This document shows, in pieces, positions 46,749 through 60,589 of a stretch of DNA of 64,000 bases. Source of the stretch: Blakeslea trispora (taxonomy: Eukaryota > Mucoromycota > Mucoromycetes > Mucorales > Choanephoraceae); NCBI GenBank assembly GCA_025331445.1, contig JAIWNE010000067.1:62001-126000 (forward strand), in the 5' to 3' direction. A program made the position numbers and the translations under genes. Under the pieces are notes generated by a model that searched no databases, was not told the DNA's origin, and saw only the letters and a list, made by a program, of their open reading frames with translations. Positions within the stretch are counted from its first letter, which is position 1; every line of letters starts with the position of its first letter.

Positions 46749-49700
46749 ATGTCACTGACTTTGGCTCGACAAACGGCCACAAAAGGAAGGCTATTCCCTT
46801 TCCATCGATATCAGAAACAAACCCTCTTGAAATGCACATCTATCAAGGCTAGATACAGTAGTTCCTCAGCTACGGCTGAAGCTACAACTCCCTCCGCAGC
46901 AGACCCCAAACCACTCGATATCCGTAGACCACACATCATTTTTCCAAGTCCAGCTCTCAACACTTTCACAGCAACAACTCGAGTATTGCCTTCGACAGTA
47001 GCAGAACAATTTGCAATCTTGAAGGCATGTATTTCCTCTGGCTCAATGGTTCGAGCTGAGCGCATTATGACTGAGCTTTACAAGACGAAACCTGAAGAGA
47101 TGAAGATGTTTGCAGATATCAATGTCTATAACAATTTTCTAAATGGTTTTGTGGAAGCAGACAAGCCAATGACCAAGAACTGTCTGTCCTGGTTCGATCA
47201 TATGAGAGCGTATGGTGTAAATGCAGACGCAGATACATTTGCTATTATTGTTAAAGGATTTCTCAAGTAAGTCAAACTCTAATTAGCATTGTGTGGCTTT
47301 TTAAAGTGGAGAAAAAAAAATTCATGCCGAGTTGCTTTTTTATAGGGTGAAGAGTTACCATACTGCTAGAGCGTTACTTCGAGATTTGTCAGAAACCGAA
47401 AACATAACAGTAGAACAAATGTTAAGTTCACAATATTTGAGCAATAATGATGTCAAGTTATTTAGAGAGGTAAAGAGAGAGAATTGATGCAAGTGAAAGA
47501 AACTAACGTTTTGCTTTGCTTGAATAGATGGTTGATGTTTTAAAATTTGGAACGCATGATGTAAATATGGAACAACTTTTGAATGAATTAGAAAATAGAA
47601 CAGATCACATTCTTGGAAAACCTGCTGTCAAAGAAACAGCATTAGAAACAAACTCAGTTGCAGATATCCCTAGACCTGAGACCAAATTGGAGGCTGTGCC
47701 TGAAGTAAAACCTACCAAGTCGATCGGTGTACACTTTTTACAAGAACAATTGACAGCTTTGCGTGATCCAAATGCAAGTTCAAAGATGGACCCCTTTGAA
47801 CTTCAATTGGCTCTTGAACAACAAGGTTACGAAATGGCTTTACAAAGACTTTTACACACAAAGGAACAGAGTATTGAACGTGGTGATACTTTGAATGCTA
47901 TGAACTTGACTCCCCTCAAGCGCATTATGTGGTCTTGGCATCAGAGCATGATGCCTTTGATTAAGGAAGAGATTGAACGATGTGATGCTGCTACTGCACG
48001 TGAGACAGATCGTCGTGCTTATGGTCCCTTCTTGAAGTTGTTGCCTCCCCAGACCTTGTCAATTGTGACTATTTTGGAACTTTTGCGTCTCCATAACTCA
48101 TCCGGTATTGGTGATGGTATGAAGACAGCCCGTGCCGTTATAGATATTGGTAAGGCTGTGGAAATGGAATACAACGCTGTCCAGATCAAGAAGCGTGCTA
48201 GCAAGTCCTCCATCTTGGACAGAAATACAGACCCTCAAGCTTTGTTTTCCAATGCTCGACTCTTTAATTTGGCTGTCAGAAAGGCACAAACCAAAATTGA
48301 ACAAAACGCACTTAACAAGAGTGAGGATATGTTGTCAAATGAATGGAACCCTGTTTGGCCAAGCACGATTCGTGCCAAGGTTGGCAGTGTTTTGACAAGT
48401 TTGTTATTAGAGGCTGCAAAAATCCCTGTTCCTAGCAGAGATCCTGAAACTGGAAAAAAAATGTAAGTTCTCTTCTGTGCAACAATCTGAATAGAAGCTT
48501 GTATGCTTACTTTTCTTCTTTGTATATAGTATAGAGAACATTCCAGCTTTCTTCCATACCTACCAATATGTGCATGGTAAAAGAGTAGGTATCATCAAGT
48601 TTTCTGAGCAATTGACTCAGATGCTTTCCCGTGAGCCTGTACGTGACACTTTGCATCCTCGTCTCTTGCCTATGCTTGTGCACCCTCGCCCATGGCTATC
48701 ATACAACTCTGGTGGTTACCTCTCAACCAAGTCTGTTTGTATGAGAATTAAGGATTCTGCTGAACAATTGGTCTATCTGTCCAAGGCCTCTGAGCAAGAC
48801 CATCTCACTCAAGTCTTGGCTGGTCTAGATGTCTTGGGCTCTACTCGATGGAAAGTCAACAAGGATGTGTTTAAGGTCATCTTGGAAGTTTGGAATTCTG
48901 GTGAAGCACTTGCTGATATTCCACCTGCCATTGGTGAACCTGCTCCTTTGCCACCTAAACCTGCTAATTATGATACTGATCCCAAGGCCAAGTTTTTATG
49001 GGTCTCTGAAGTAAAGCAGCAACAAACAAACGAAAGAAACTTCCACAGTTTGAGATGTGATGTCAATTACAAAGTTGAAACTGCACGTGCCGTAAGTTTA
49101 ATTGAACTATTGAAAAGAATACATTGAAACTCATACAAATGAATAGTTTTTGAACTTGCCAATGTATTTCCCTCACAACATGGATTTCCGTGGTCGTGCC
49201 TACCCTATGCCTCCTACCTTGAACCATCTGGGTAATGATTTGTGTCGTGGTTTGTTGCATTTTGATGAAGCAAAGCCCTTAGGTTCTCGTGGTTGGAGAT
49301 GGCTCAAGATTCACTTGGCCAACTTGTACGGTTACGATAAGCATTCCTTTACCGAGAGAGAAAAATACACAATGGACAATATGGAAGACATCTTGGATTC
49401 TGTTGATAAGCCATTAGAGGTAAGAGGCTTTTTTTTTAAATAAGAAAATCGACACAAGGGTCATTAACTGAGTTGTCTTGTTGATAGGGTAACCGATGGT
49501 GGCTAAAGGCTGAGAACCCATGGCAATGTCTTGCTGCTTGTTACGAAGTAGCTGCTGCTTTCCGTAGCGGTAATCCTGAAGAATTCAAATCTCAATTACC
49601 TGTTCACCAAGATGGTACTTGTAACGGTCTTCAGCACTACGCTGCCCTTGGTGGTGATTTAGCTGGTGCTCGTGCTGTCAATTTGGCTGCTGGTGATCGT

Positions 49701-50963
49701 CCTGCTGATGTCTACACAGGTGTTGCTGATATGGTGAACAACACAATCAACAAAGCAGCTGCCGAAGGCGATTCAATGGCTCAACTCTTGCAGGGCAACA
49801 TCAGTCGTAAGGTTGTCAAGCAAACCGTCATGACCAACGTATATGGTGTGACATTCGTAGGCGCCCGTGCACAAATTGAAAACCGTCTGAGAGAAAACCC
49901 CAACATCCCTCGAGACAAGGTCTATGCTCTCTCTGGTTATCTAGCCAAGGTTGTCTTTTCTTCTTTGGGTGAAATGTTTACTGGTGCTCGTCAAATTCAA
50001 GACTGGCTTACTGATTCTGCTAGACGTATTGCACGTAGTGTACCTTTGGAGACACTTCAAGAAGCTGGTATTGTTCCTGGTGGCCCCACACTTGATAAGA
50101 CACAAAGCACACAAACAGGCAAACGCTCAAAGAAAAACAAAGACTTCTCTGCACGTAACCCCTCTTCTAGTCAGATGAGCTCAGTCATCTGGACTACACC
50201 TCTTGGCTTACCCATTGTACAGCCTTATCGACGATCAGGCAAGAAGCAAATTGCAACTTTGCTGCAAACTATCTTTATTGAAGACCCTGATGCTTCTCGC
50301 CCTGTAAATGCTATGAAACAGAGTACTGCCTTCCCTCCCAACTTTATTCACTCGCTCGATGCCACACACATGTTGTTGTCTGCTGTCGCCTGTCATAAGA
50401 AGGGTATGACTTTTGCCTCTGTTCACGACAGTTACTGGACCCATGCTTGTGATGTCGACAACATGAACGAAGTCATCCGTGACCAATTCATCGAACTTCA
50501 TTCTCAACCTATCATGGAGAACTTGATTGCTGAATTCAAGGAAAGATACAAGGATTACAGAGTCCCTCATAGTGCACTTGTGTCTGATGCTGAAAAGAAC
50601 AAGACAAAGAAGTCAGTAGTTGAAGGCGAAGATGATTTGGCAGGTAGTGATATTGGATCCAGCTTGTTTGGTGATCCATTAGCCATGGAAAAGGAACTTG
50701 AAGAAGAGAAATTCAAAAAGGAGAATGAAAAGAAGGATGCTTTGAAGGCTATTTTCGGCCTTGGAGGCACACCTGAAGCAGACGGCGAAGGCGATGAAGA
50801 CCTAGATGAAGATGACTCTGAGGAAGACTTACCACCCAAGAAAAAGAAAGGTCCTACTCATAAATATAAGCACAGTTGGGAGCCTCTTACATTTGCACCT
50901 TTACCAGCTAAAGGTGAATTTGATATCAATGAGGTTAAAAAATCACAATACTTTTTCCATTAG
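46749..50963 (+). CDS. RPO41: Mitochondrial DNA-directed RNA polymerase
   Basis: Single-subunit, T7-like polymerase that transcribes mitochondrial DNA. Six exons: 46749-47266, 47346-47469, 47528-48462, 48530-49091, 49147-49419, 49488-50963; 1295 residues. The start at 46749 gives a basic, Ser/Thr-rich mitochondrial presequence. PPR-like helices lie near residues 80-170. The polymerase core contains MYFPHNMDFRGRAYPMPP, NHLGNDLCRGLLHF, HQDGTCNGLQHYAALGGD (catalytic Asp), RKVVKQTVMTNVYGVTFVGA, PPNFIHSLDATHM and FASVHDSYWTHACD (second catalytic Asp), ending in SQYFFH. An acidic/Lys-rich insert of about 90 residues precedes the final WEPLTFAPLPAKGEFD block. Confidence 0.96.
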
Positions 50964-51130
50964 ATCTTTTTTTTTATATAGTTGCATATTATTCCCCCCC
51001 CCCATACTTATTTTCTTTGTCTCTCACACACACTCTCTCTCTTTTTATAACATGAAGTTGATTCATGTATGTATTTTTATGTATAAATTAATAAAGAATT
51101 CACATTAGAGTAATGTTATATATATTTCTT

Positions 51131-53874
51131 CTATAGACTCTCTGATTGAATGACACATCCTGTTTGTTTGATTTCAATAGCACTGCTTTGAACAGACAGA
51201 CCAGAAATAGAATAATTCTTCAACAGATAACTAAAGCAAAGAGGTTGAGGAGTACCTGCTTGATTAACATAAAACTTGGCAAGCAAGCGTTGTTGAGGGC
51301 CTTCTGGCCCTTGGTATTGCTGTAATAAATCACGTATATGCCATGTCAATCGTTTGCTTGAAGTATCCCAAACACCCTGCGGTGTACTCTGGACGTTCGT
51401 CACTGTATCATCCATCACAACATAGATATTGCCTTTGATGTCAGTTGAACTGATGTCCAGATTTTTCCCGTGCTTCACAATCAAATAAGATACATCTTGA
51501 ACGCATTTCCAAGAAGCTGACAATTGGAATGGAAGTGCCGATACGCTTGCAGTTGTCTTGTAAGTAAAGCAAGCCACTGACTGGCCTTGAGTGAGACCAT
51601 CTGTATCAAAAAGATAATCACCATCTGGGTTAGCTGTGATGCGAGGAGAGCAAGCTGTCAGTCCAGACAAATGGCTGTTGTACTGTAAACGAAGAGGAAT
51701 ACTGCCTAATGAGGTGTCTTGACAATGGAGCAAAACTTGACCCGTCACATGAATCGTATCAGGGTCTACTATCATGACGCTTTCTCGAACTGACGCAGAC
51801 AAAGGTGGTATCAGCTGTTCTTGTTGCGTTTGTTGAGCTTCTGGAATGGATTGGAGCTGTAAGGAAGCTTCTGAGGTTCTTGCCTTTAGACTGTGAAGAG
51901 ATGGGCTGGAGGGCATATGTGGAGGTATGAACGAGGATGTAGCGAGGAAAGGGTTTGTCTCACTTGAGGATAAGAAGATCATTGAATTAGATCGAGTTTG
52001 GCTTGCGTTTGTTGCTGGCCCGGTAGTAAATAAAGTGGAGTATGTCTGGGATCGAGGAGCATTTCTGTAAATCATGGTCAGACCATGTTCTGTTTTGAAA
52101 TATCTCTAACTTACTCTCTTCTCCCTCTGGCTCGTCTTGTAACAGTAGGTGTTCGCTTTAAGAAAAATATTAAGAAAATAAGCAGAGATGAAAAAGGATA
52201 AACAGTTTACCTCACGAAGTATACTGGCCATTTTATTAAACGATTCATTCGCTTGATTGGTCTCTTCTTGAACTATGCTGTCTTTGATGCTTACTTGGTA
52301 TCGTTGACTCCAACTCAAACTATGACATATTAGTTGGACAGCTCCGAAACAGACACACACACACAATTTACCTTTGCATATCTGACTCGATATCTGATGG
52401 TGACTCCTTGGAGGAGACATCAGAGCCAAAAGCATGAGTATAAGTTGAAGTGGTTTTTGGAGGTATAGAATAACCTTCTGAATCCACTAAAGATGCCTTA
52501 CAGAATTGAAGGAAAGTTATAGGGTGCTAAGTCTAATGCCTATTTGATTTCAGCCATATGACTTACAGGATTAGGTTGGGCTCTAGAAGGAACTATATCA
52601 ATTAAAGGATTAGGTACTATAGTATTAGGAGTAACGGCTGTCAAAGCATGGTTGGTATCCACAGGAGTAGTAATGGGATGATTAGGGTAGCTATCGACTG
52701 ATAAGTTGAAAATCTCTTTTTTTTTTTTGATTCATAGCTTGTAATTCTTACTCAAATTGACTCAATTGATCTTGACTTTTCTTTCGTCTTCCAAACACCG
52801 ATTTAACTTGTGAATGGATCAGTCTACTTCATCTTTCATCCATTGAGGCTTGACTTACATTTGTTCGTAGAACGGGTAGAGTCATGCGAGTTTGTGGTAG
52901 ATGATCTTGGCCTCATAGGCATTGATTTAGGCGTCAAGGTCTGCAATCCTTTACCTCTTTCCTTACAGAAATCACGTATATCATGCTCCACATCAAATTC
53001 CTTAACAGACGATAAAGCAATATGGGTCATCTAAATCAAGGATTGAGTAACCTCGTGCTGTCAACTGAGTTTGTATAGGCGCTCCCTTTTTTTTTTTTAC
53101 CTGAACTTGCTTTTCTAAATGATCTGATTGAAGTGTTTCAAACTTTTCGACCATGAATTTCAAACGAGCGAGTCGAGCTTGATCTACTTTTTGGTGTAAA
53201 TTCAAGTATTCGACCCCATCTGTCTGCCATTCACCCGTCATTTCAATTGGTTTTTTCTTGAAAATAGATCCTCGAACTGATTTTTTCTTTTGGACGATAG
53301 CATCCATCTTATATAAATGATATGAGCAAACTAACTCTTTTTATTGCTCAACTAATCTGCTTTCACCTGCTGAATTCGATGGATGTCTTCAGAACATGCA
53401 GTTCTCATTGGCTTCTCTATCTCTTGTGTCATCTGTTGTGCAAATTCAGAGTGATAGTTGGCAGCTTGACTCAATTCGTTTATTAACAACTCCCATATTG
53501 GTCCAAAATGTCTATCATTTATGAATAACCAGAGATTGCTTTTTAAATGACTTTTACTTACCCTAATACAACTGGATCTGTTGTGTAGAGTTTCTTGGAT
53601 ACTTTTGAAAGACTTTTGGCATAATTCTCTTCAACAAGAGCTCTAATTTCATTCATTAGCTTATCTGCACTGTCGTATCATTTTGACTTACCTCTCTTTG
53701 ATGTATTCAGCAAATTCATGGTCGAGTGCTATAGCGTCCTTTAGTCTTGCCTGGACAATTGAGATGCCTTCTTTTGGTTGCTTTGTCTAGTTGGGTCATG
53801 TCAAACACAGTCATTTTTTCGAGCTAGTAATAAAGAATTACCAGGAAAGCATCAACATAACATGCTTCAGTCAT
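51131..53874 (-). CDS. SYP1/FCHo muniscin (F-BAR and mu-homology endocytic adaptor)
   Basis: Early-acting endocytic protein that bends the plasma membrane and recruits cargo at clathrin-coated pits. Twelve exons: 53874-53842, 53786-53692, 53669-53562, 53511-53367, 53307-53101, 53030-52859, 52806-52752, 52690-52567, 52496-52372, 52319-52211, 52155-52115, 52064-51131; 715 residues. The N-terminal F-BAR/EFC domain (about residues 1-250) begins MTEACYVDAFLTKQPKEGI, like yeast Syp1 MTEQRTKYADSIL, with ARLKDAIALDHEFAEYIKER and SKKLYTTDPVVLG. A Ser/Pro-rich linker follows, and the C-terminal mu-homology domain starts about residue 480 (SVRESVMIVDPDTIHVTGQVLL). Stops of this gene and RPO41 are 167 bp apart. 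Confidence 0.85.
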
Positions 53875-54959
53875 CAGGTTGAAATGAGAAAGAAAGCTCA
53901 AAAGTCTACCGAGTCAAGTAAAGACATTTTTTTTTTTAGGATTTAAAAAAAAAAATTCAAGTTTTTTCCGCTCATTCTCTCTCTCTCTCTTTTTTTTTCT
54001 TCTGAAAAGAATACAGCTGCTTAAACCATACCGATTCTTTGGGGCCTGTTGTATTTTTGATGACAAGCAAGAAACCCCCTCCTTTATTGAGTACAGTGTA
54101 GTTTATTTTACCAGATCAAAAGTCAGTTTTGTTTTCTCCAAATACATGTTTGTCCTCCCCAAATATCATCCTAGCTAGTCATATCCCTAGAACACAACTG
54201 TATCATTTGTATTACCACCTTTAAGATCAAGAAAAGAGTCTTTCTCCGTTTGAAGCATAGTATTCAAAAAAAAAATTGGTACTCAGGTTATCATCGCTAG
54301 TAAACTCAGTTTTGTAGAATAGAGATAATAGCTTTATTGTTGTTGGCACATAGACCATGTCATTGCTAATGGTTATTCATCCTTAACAAATACAGCATCC
54401 AATTGCGGAGTTTGCTAAAAGGCAAGCTTTTTTTGGGGGGAGAATAAGGCCATTGCTTGTTCTTGTGTACACTTCTTTATAAACATGCCCTGTAAAACAT
54501 TAATTGCATGGAATAATGAAGGATTTTTATTTCTTTACAAAATAAACGCGTTTAATTTTCTTTTTTTTTTTTCTTATTGTCTCAACTCCCTAGGGGAAGG
54601 GGGAAAAAACAGTGTTATAAGAAAACACTTCTTGAAGAAACAGAATGGCTGCAATTCAATCCTATTTTTTTTAATTAAATTTCTAAAACGTTTTTTAATT
54701 TATTTTTGTAAATAAGTTTAAAAATAAAAAGAGAACAGGCAAAAAGATATCTTTTTCAAAAAATAATAAGTTAATTATTGTATATACAAAGATTGCTGTG
54801 TATGTGCTAGTATGTGAAGTGGTTTGTATAACCATGCTATAGAATTAAAAAAAAGAAATAAAAACTGTAGATTTGCAAAATAAGTTAGCCAAGGGGAGAG
54901 AGTGGGGTAATATGGAAAATGAATATAAATAAAAAAAAAAAATATATAAGAGAGCCTTC
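53875..54959. other. Intergenic, poly-A/T-rich
   Basis: Promoter side of the SYP1-like gene, then 3' region of the CCCH gene. No supported frame. Confidence 0.5.
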
Positions 54960-56113
54960 TTAAAACAACCAAGGACGGAAGAAAGTGTTACAGTTGGGAT
55001 TCATTTGTTGCTGAGGCTGGTATGGAATCGATTGAGGCAGGTTGACATAGTTACGAAGTGAGCAACGAGATGGCTGTTCGTCTTCATCGGGTGATTCCAA
55101 ATCAAACAACAATTGATGGGGAAGTAAGCTTTCAGCATTCATGGGCAAAAGTGAGTCCTCAGGATCAAACATGTATTGAGCAGGCTTGTTCTGAGAAGAA
55201 CTGGGAGCGCCACCAAAAACATGGGTATTGTTCTCCAAGAACCAGTTCTGTTGGAAAATTGAGGATGGTTCTTCAAATTTGAATTCTTGCATAGGCTGTT
55301 GCTTTTCTTCTTCTTCCTTTTCGAGGTTTTTCATTTCAGCTGCATCACCCGGTAAATTAAAGTGTCTAAAGGTGCAGCGAGAACCATAAGGACAAGAACC
55401 GGTTTGATGGAAAGTACGGCATTTCTGAGTCTTGTACTTTGGGTGACGATCGACCTCGCGTAAATCAGACGAGCCATGAGCATATTGGCACTTCATGCCA
55501 TATCGACAATGGCCAGTTTCTTCCCAGTTGCGGCAAAGTTCGGTTTTGTAAAGGTTCTTTTGCTTCTTGTCGGTCTCGACAGTTTCATGATGTACCGATT
55601 TTTTGGACTTGAAGGATTTCTTCTTGTTGGAATATTCTGTATGATCACTGTCAGAATCATCGTCTTTTTTAACTAAAAATGGTAGTTAGTTATTCGATTC
55701 TGATTGGTAGGCTTATTTTATTTTATTTTTTCTCTCCTTTCTTCTCTCTCTCTCTCTCTTCTCCTCCGCTACTCCACCCCCCCCCCTCCCTTTTTTTTTT
55801 TTTTAAAAAAGAACCCCCATTTAAATAAATACGTACTCTTTGCTTCACGTTTTTTGTTGCTTTTGTTGTTTTTGGGAGATTTACGAACGGTTTGCTTATA
55901 AGACGAATCACTTTCTTCTTCGGACAGACAAGGACTGACGTCAGTAGTCAATAATGGGTGTCCTTTTTTATTTCCAGACACCTCAAGAGCCTCGAATAAG
56001 CGTTCATCGATTTCTTCGTAACCACGGCCAAACTTTTGTTCTCTTGGAAAATAAAGTCCAAATGTAGTTTGAGGAGAAGTTGAGAAAATGCTGTTGGTAT
56101 TAGTGCTGTTCAT
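54960..56113 (-). CDS. TIS11/ZFP36-type tandem CCCH zinc-finger protein (CTH1/CTH2-like)
   Basis: Predicted mRNA-decay factor that binds AU-rich elements. Two exons, 56113-55837 and 55672-54960; 329 residues. Tandem fingers lie near residues 130-190: [20 protein letters not shown] then CQYAHG, and [20 protein letters not shown] then CTFRH; both are C-x8-C-x5-C-x3-H with the (K/R)YKT lead-in and the usual 18-residue linker. In yeast this family remodels iron-dependent metabolism; animal members control cytokine mRNAs. The N-terminal half is charged and Ser-rich; the C-terminal part is Gln/Asn/Pro-rich. Confidence 0.92.
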
Positions 56114-58747
56114 TTTAATTTTTTTTTTGAAATAAATAAGAAATAGATAAGTTATAATAAAAGAAAAAAAAAGAAGAAAAAAAGAGAGAAAAACAAAGAA
56201 AAATGTCATCGAGTTTTGGGGGGGTTTTATACTAGTGCAACCCAGAGAAATTTTTTTTTTTTTACTTTATTTTGGTTTAGAGTCAGTCCACTTTTTCCCT
56301 TTTTCCTTCGGTTTCGCCTTCCTAGGGTGAGAGGGGCGTAGTCTTGTTTATGAGCAGATTTTTTTTTTGTTTTTCCGATCCATCTGTGTTTTTTTTTTTT
56401 TTACTTTCTCGGTGCTGTTACCGTATTTCCTATTTGAGTAAATAGGTTAAAGGTCTCACATGAAAACGGGGTGAGATGGTTTCTTTTTTTATTTTGGGTT
56501 GTTTTCTAAACAACATTGTGATACACTCAAGACTTTCAAGTTTTCCCTTTTTTTTTTAAATTGTTTAAAGGAAAAACTTGGAAAAGAAAAAAAGTGATTA
56601 GACACAAAAAAAAAAAAAAGCGCCCGCAGTAAATTAGAAATCGTTATTATCATTGTTCAAGGTTGTAGAGTCAGTAAATTAAAAAATGTATCGAATTTGG
56701 TAAACACATGCTTGGATGGTGAATTATCACGTTTTTCTCCCTTTTTGCTTACTATTGTTCTTTCAAACTTCTTTTTTTAATTTTTTACTATGGGATGTTG
56801 CTAGGAAAATACTTTTTTATTGTTATTTTTCGAAAAATGAAAGCAATAAAAAAAAAATAGTGTTCAATAACTCTTCATAAAGCACACTAGAACGATAAGA
56901 GCGAATCACATCATGTCAAAAAGAAGTTAAAATGCAGTTTAAACATCAGCTGCTTTATTTGATTGGTGTGTTTAACATGGCTTGCTAAGCAACAAAATAA
57001 AAAAAAAATTAGAAATTTTGTTTATTTCAGGATCAATCTCGATCTTTCTGGAGCATTGACCCTCCAAAAAATTAGCCGTTTGGCAAACTAAATCACCCTA
57101 TTGAAATAAGGGAAATATAATTCGCCAAGAACCATAAACGCACGGCTAAAGATAGATGTTAGGGAGTTCAAAAGCTCCCCTCTTTTTTTTTTTTATATAA
57201 AAGATACAGTTTCATTTCTCATTTTTTTTAAGAGACACAATAAGCTGCAGACTTTTCTTTTTTTCTTAACAAGCCAATTGTTCCTTTAAATTAGCTGCGG
57301 AACTTTGTCCATCTGATAAATTCAACATCATGATAAATGACCGCAGAGAGAGAGAAAAGAAAAGACAAAGAAATGAAATCGGATATTGTGTGTGCAACCC
57401 TGTCACAATGAACTAAGGAGAGAGAAAGAGATCAGCTATGACGATATCATTCTGTTGTATTTTGCTCATACTTTAGTAAGCCTTTTTTTTTCTTTTTCTA
57501 TCCTCTGCTAATTGTTATTCTCCTCTCTCTCTTTTTTTTGGATTCAGGAGAAATGGTTTTTTTTCGTTTAGTCATCCCAATGCCATCTATCTTTTTTTTT
57601 TTTTTTTTTTTTTTGTTGCCAAATATCAGTAACCATTCAGCCATTTAAACTCAAATGGGTTAAAGCTACTCTGTTCATGTTTTCTTTTAGTAAAAAATGA
57701 ATCACAATGATGCTTTTTTTTCGAAAGAAACTCTTTGTATCCATTAAAGTAAATAACAAAACTTCTCTTCTTGATAAACACAAGTTCAAAATGTTGTCCT
57801 TTTTTTCTTCTTCGGGATGTATTTCGGTTGAGCTTATCGAGTAACGATACACTTGTTTACTGGTCAATGCTTTCCCAATAAAATTAAGTTGCACATTTGC
57901 CATGTTATGCCGGACCTAGATTTACCCGAATTTAATCAAGACTATCTACTCTAAAGAACATGAAAATCAAGGGGCTTAGATCTCTTAAAGGCATATTTGA
58001 GCTCTGTATTGGGTATTCAAGACAACTTTTTTTTTTTTTTAGTTTGATGGACAAGTTGTCAATAGAATAAAGCCCCCAAATCTTAATGAGTCACACTAAG
58101 GCTCAGATGGCTAAAGAAGATGGAACTTTTTTTTTTTGGCTTAAAGAGAGGAAGGAGGGGCTTTGTTGTATCATCAAAGGTGTCTATTTTATATATATAT
58201 AATAGTCGCTCAATTGAAGAATTTTTTTTTGTTTGATACAAGCATTAGCATTTCTTGAAGAAATATGAGCTCACTTGGGCGTACCTAATGATGTAACACA
58301 TTGGCTACAAACAGTCCCATCTTAACGGAATCCAAACATTCTAGATAGTACAATTTCTTACAACCTGGCTTATAAGGTAACGCCTATCTATCTTCTTGAG
58401 AGCGCTCCCCCTTTTTCTAAACAAGTAGTTTCTATCTTTTTTTTTAAAGAAAAAGAGACTATTCATGATAGTAGACACAATATAAAAAACAAATTCTCCC
58501 CCCCCTACTCAATTATACACGAAAAAAATATTTTCCAGTTGTACATCTGGTTGAAAAGGGAGTAAACCCGCAAAATAAAAAAAGAGGAGGGAGGGGAAAA
58601 CACCTTCCATTGATTTAAGGCCCCTTTATCTCAGAGAAAGTGAGTAATAGTCACAGGTGTGACTTTACCCTTTCCTTTTTTTTTTTCGAGTTATCTATTT
58701 TTTTTTCGAGTTATCTATTTTTTACCTTGTAAATATATATACAAAAT
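56114..58747. other. 2.6-kb gene-poor stretch
   Basis: No gene supported. Many T runs (up to 23 at 57592-57614). The left part is the promoter and possibly a long leader of the CCCH gene; the right end is the GCD1 promoter with a 20-bp tandem duplication. Confidence 0.5.
58681..58720. repeat. Perfect 20-bp tandem duplication before GCD1
   Basis: The unit TTTTTTCGAGTTATCTATTT occurs twice in direct succession (58681-58700 and 58701-58720), ending 27 bp before the GCD1 start codon, so probably within the core promoter or leader. Confidence 0.95.
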
Positions 58748-60589
58748 ATGCTTTTTGAGAAACCAAAACATCATCATCATCGTATCAGCGAATTTCAAGC
58801 AGTCATTCTCGCTGGTTACGGTAGTAGTAATAGGTTAGCGAAAACAAACTTGTACTTTATTTAACTAAACCCTTTTTTTATTGTTACGCGTTTATTTTAG
58901 ACTTTACCCTATTTCCGAGGAAGAAAACCTTCCCAAAGCATTACTTCCAGTTGGAAACAAGCCAGTGATATCCTATACCTTAGAATGGCTTGAGAAGGCC
59001 GGTATTCATGGTATAGTCTTGATTTTACATTGCTTTATTCATTCACTCATTTTTTGACAGATGTCATTGTGGTTGTTCAGGCTACAGGCAATGCTCCTCA
59101 AAAACTATCAGCCTATCTTAGAACATATACCGGCAATATTCATCATCAAGTAGTCAGTGTAGATGAAGACGACGAGACAGCAGATGCCTTGAGAGCCATT
59201 AAAGACAAGATTGATGTAAGAACAAGTGCAGAGAAGTGAAAAATCAAGTCTGACATAATCTAGAGAGATTTCATGGTGATCCCTTGTGATCTTATTACTG
59301 AGCTCAATCCTCGAGATTTCATGGATGCTCATCGTGTTCATGATCCTACCTTTAGTGCATTGTTTTATGAACCTGGATCTACAGAAAGCACAAGCAAAGA
59401 TGATGGTAAATTGAAAGAGAAGCATGAGGCTGGATAAGACTTGACTAAAGAGAAAAGTGTCTTTATAGATCTATTGCCTTATGTCGGTATTGACCCAGTT
59501 CGGAATGCACTTGTCTATAAGGCACTCCGATCCGAAGATGATGATTTCTCTATCCGACTTTCATTACTCAACAAGTAAAGTGAGAGAGAGACAAACAACA
59601 AAGCTCTCCAACTCACCTGTTTGTCTAGATTTCCTCGTGTTCGAATTCATACTGATTTACAAGATGCTCATCTGTACATCTTTAAACGATGGGTCATTGA
59701 TTTGGTAGCCGATAAAGAAAGAATCACCAGTATTTCAAAAGATCTGATACCTATGCTTGTCAAGTGTCAATATCAGAAAAAGATGATAGAAAGAGAACAA
59801 GTGAACGAATGTATGTCTTTGTGTAGTGTATATAATCAAAAAAGTAACCTCTAATCTTCTAGATACATCCAATTATGATGATTTGCTTGCTAATGCACTA
59901 TCACTTTCAACAACACAATCTACTGATCTGGATGATGAACTGTTGGTTCATCCTGTGCTTGCTAGCTTCAAGAGCCCTATCAAGTCTTATGTGCATATCT
60001 ATCGTGGAGGCTTTTGTGGTCGTGGTAATACATCTGCTAGTTACAATGAATTGAATCGTTATGTAAGTCTCTTGATTGATCAACAAGACAGCTAGACTCA
60101 TTCCTTATTCTAGGCGACAAAGCAAGGGAATCCCATCATGCGTGTACCTTCCACAGCAGAAGTTGCACCTAGAACCCAAGTGGGTAATGATTCTATCATT
60201 GGTGAATACACCAAGATTGACGAAAAGTCTTCTGTCAAGAAATCATGTGTGGGCGATCATTGTGTTATTGGTAAGAATGTCAAGATTGCTAATTCAGTGA
60301 TTATGGATCATGTTGTGATTGGTGACAAGTAAGTGAATTATTTGGTGATGCGATAGATGAAACTCAATAGTTCTATAGTGTTAAAATCGATGGTTGTATT
60401 ATCTGTACAAATGCACAAATCCATGAAAAGGCTAATATGAAGGATTGTGATGTGGCTGGTGGCTATATTGTGGATAAAGACAGTGAGTTTATATGCTTTA
60501 AAAAGAAAAGGCCTGCTTTCTAATGTTTTTTTTTTCTATTAGGTCAATTGAAGGGTGAAAAGTTGGTTTCTTTTAGAGAAGCTATTTAA
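58748..60589 (+). CDS. GCD1: Translation initiation factor eIF2B subunit gamma
   Basis: Catalytic-subcomplex subunit of eIF2B, the GDP/GTP exchange factor of eIF2. Ten exons: 58748-58833, 58901-59010, 59061-59215, 59264-59405, 59469-59574, 59629-59810, 59863-60062, 60114-60328, 60379-60482, 60543-60589; 448 residues (human 452). The N-terminal nucleotidyltransferase-like domain has EFQAVILAGYGSSNRLYPIS, PKALLPVGNKPVISYTLEWL and VIPCDLITEL (human SCDLITDV); RIHTDLQDAHLYIFKRWVIDL matches human [21 protein letters not shown]. The C-terminal left-handed beta-helix (hexapeptide repeats, about residues 320-440) has VGNDSIIGEYTKID and CVGDHCVIGKNVKI. A short His run (HHHH) follows the start. Confidence 0.94.
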
